Of a stretch of 37,765 nt of DNA, positions 37,008 to 37,765 are shown one piece after another. Source of the stretch: a virus. The DNA lies in IMG/VR virus record IMGVR_UViG_3300030090_005017, positions 1 to 37,765 of that record; one strand, written 5' to 3'. Position 1 is the stretch's first letter. Each line of letters begins with the position of its first letter. Both the position numbers and the translations under genes were made by a program. The notes under the pieces were generated by a model. The model worked only from the letters and a program-made list of their open reading frames with translations. It searched no databases and was not told the origin of the DNA.

Positions 37008-37765
37008 ATGGCAGATGCAAAGATTATTAATTACGGCCAGCCTATTGGCGCAGGCTCTACGGCTATCCCAGACAACAACAGCACGGCGCTTGATATCGAA
37101 TCGACTGATGCAAAGGATTATATTACCGCTAATACAACCGATGGCAGCGAAAGTATAACCCTTGGTCAGAAAACTATTATCACCGGCATTGGTGGATCAA
37201 GCGGGCGCACATTTCCAACGGGCGCCGCAACTCCAACGCTTGTTCTTGATGGCGGCACAGCAAACAGTTCCGACCGAACAATGTTGTATATGAACAGTGA
37301 GGCGAGCAACGGCCCACAGATCGACATGTATCAAGCCGGAGAGCGTCGCTTAATTATTCAAGCAACATCTTCACAGCAGAAAATTGAAGCCGAAGATACT
37401 TTAGTTTTTTCGTCTGACCCGTCAGCAGTGACAAGAGCATCTATCAGCGCGTCAAACTTTAACGTTCAAGACTTGGCAACGATTCATGCTAAAAACTCAG
37501 CCGACGCGCTTGGTGCAAGCTATGAATTTCGTAAATCGAGACATGCCGGTGATGGCTCTCACACCGTCGTACAGGATGACGATGTATTAGGGGAAATTGA
37601 ATTCAGTGGGTCTGATGGAGACTCCTACGCATCAGGCGCAAAAATCTTTGCGCGCGTAAATGGCTCGCCTTCAGACGGGGATATGCCAACCGAGATTGTT
37701 TTCTGTACGTCCGCCGACGGCAGCGAAACACCTTCGGAGCGTGTGCATATTTTTTCAAATGGCAG
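37008..37765 (+). CDS. Tail fibre / receptor-binding protein (allele B), 3'-truncated
   Basis: The first 252 codons of a second fibre version; the window ends before its stop. Residues 1-46 match allele A almost fully. Residues about 47-180 are unrelated to it (TIITGIGGSSGRTFPTGAAT, MLYMNSEASNGPQIDMYQAG). Then the conserved part returns (YEFRKSRHAGDGSHTVV, GEIEFSGSDG, AGAKIFARVNGSPSDGDMP). It is 27 residues longer than A up to the shared 77-mer. The last 77 bases equal 844-920, in frame, so the missing C-terminus is probably the one seen at 921-1572. Confidence 0.8.
   Translation, partial: MADAKIINYGQPIGAGSTAIPDNNSTALDIESTDAKDYITANTTDGSESITLGQKTIITGIGGSSGRTFPTGAATPTLVLDGGTANSSDRTMLYMNSEASNGPQIDMYQAGERRLIIQATSSQQKIEAEDTLVFSSDPSAVTRASISASNFNVQDLATIHAKNSADALGASYEFRKSRHAGDGSHTVVQDDDVLGEIEFSGSDGDSYASGAKIFARVNGSPSDGDMPTEIVFCTSADGSETPSERVHIFSNG
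37689..37765. repeat. 77-bp exact repeat of 844-920 at right end
   Basis: This is the right contig end. It matches the conserved fibre segment in frame, so the sequence can be continued into 921 without a break. Confidence 0.9.

Noticed and set aside
36677-37765. Tandem duplication of the small-protein plus fibre module as a true gene duplication
   Set aside because: Both contig ends are exact 77-mers shared with the other copy, which fits an assembly bubble in a circular genome better. It is not excluded and stays the main alternative.

Overview
The window is almost the whole genome of a tailed phage of the short-tailed (podovirus) type, about 36.8 kb, most likely from an uncultured, possibly marine host. 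The type is inferred from gene content: small and large terminase, portal, scaffold, coat, head-tail adaptor, one very large hub/stabilisation-like tail protein, three large coiled-coil or glycine-rich internal (ejection) proteins and a fibre. No tail tube, sheath or tape-measure gene was seen. No integrase, RNA polymerase, family A/B DNA polymerase, tRNA or CRISPR array was recognised. The host cannot be named; the only hint is ordinary Shine-Dalgarno sites (AGGAG/AGGAGG) and sigma70-like promoters.

The two ends are informative. Bases 1-77 are identical to 36764-36840, and 37689-37765 are identical to 844-920. Both matches are exactly 77 bp and end in a mismatch, as expected for a de Bruijn assembly at k=77. 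The simplest reading is one circular (or circularly permuted) genome in which the segment holding the end of a small virion gene and the first half of the fibre gene exists as two alleles. One allele sits at each end of the window.

Layout. 1-4417 (+): fibre, lysis-type membrane proteins, a run of tiny very basic proteins, a protein of unknown role and an M15 peptidase endolysin. 4395-5946 (-): SSB, a 52-residue single-membrane-span protein and a C5-cytosine methyltransferase. 6034-9984 (+): YqaJ-type exonuclease, RecT, a prim-pol primase, an acidic protein, a VRR-NUC nuclease and a small XRE-type repressor. 9981-11477 (-): an SF3 (D5/P4-like) helicase. 11630-14340 (+): early accessory genes, including one that looks like an ADP-ribosyltransferase. 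14341-15423: about 1.1 kb without a convincing gene but dense in repeats and hairpins, a candidate origin or control region. 15424-36997 (+): the packaging, head, tail and ejection operon, followed by the second copy of the small protein and fibre start.

Replication probably rests on the prim-pol primase plus a separate SF3 helicase, with SSB, exonuclease and RecT for recombination. Early genes are driven by at least five promoters of one family: a -10 hexamer, exactly 7 nt, then a GGACTAAC-like start sequence 23-31 nt before the ATG. Three promoter regions also carry a shared inverted repeat, TTGCGG-N4-CCGCAA, a good candidate operator for a phage repressor. The late operon has its own promoter candidate at 15374-15402 and an attenuating terminator behind the coat genes.
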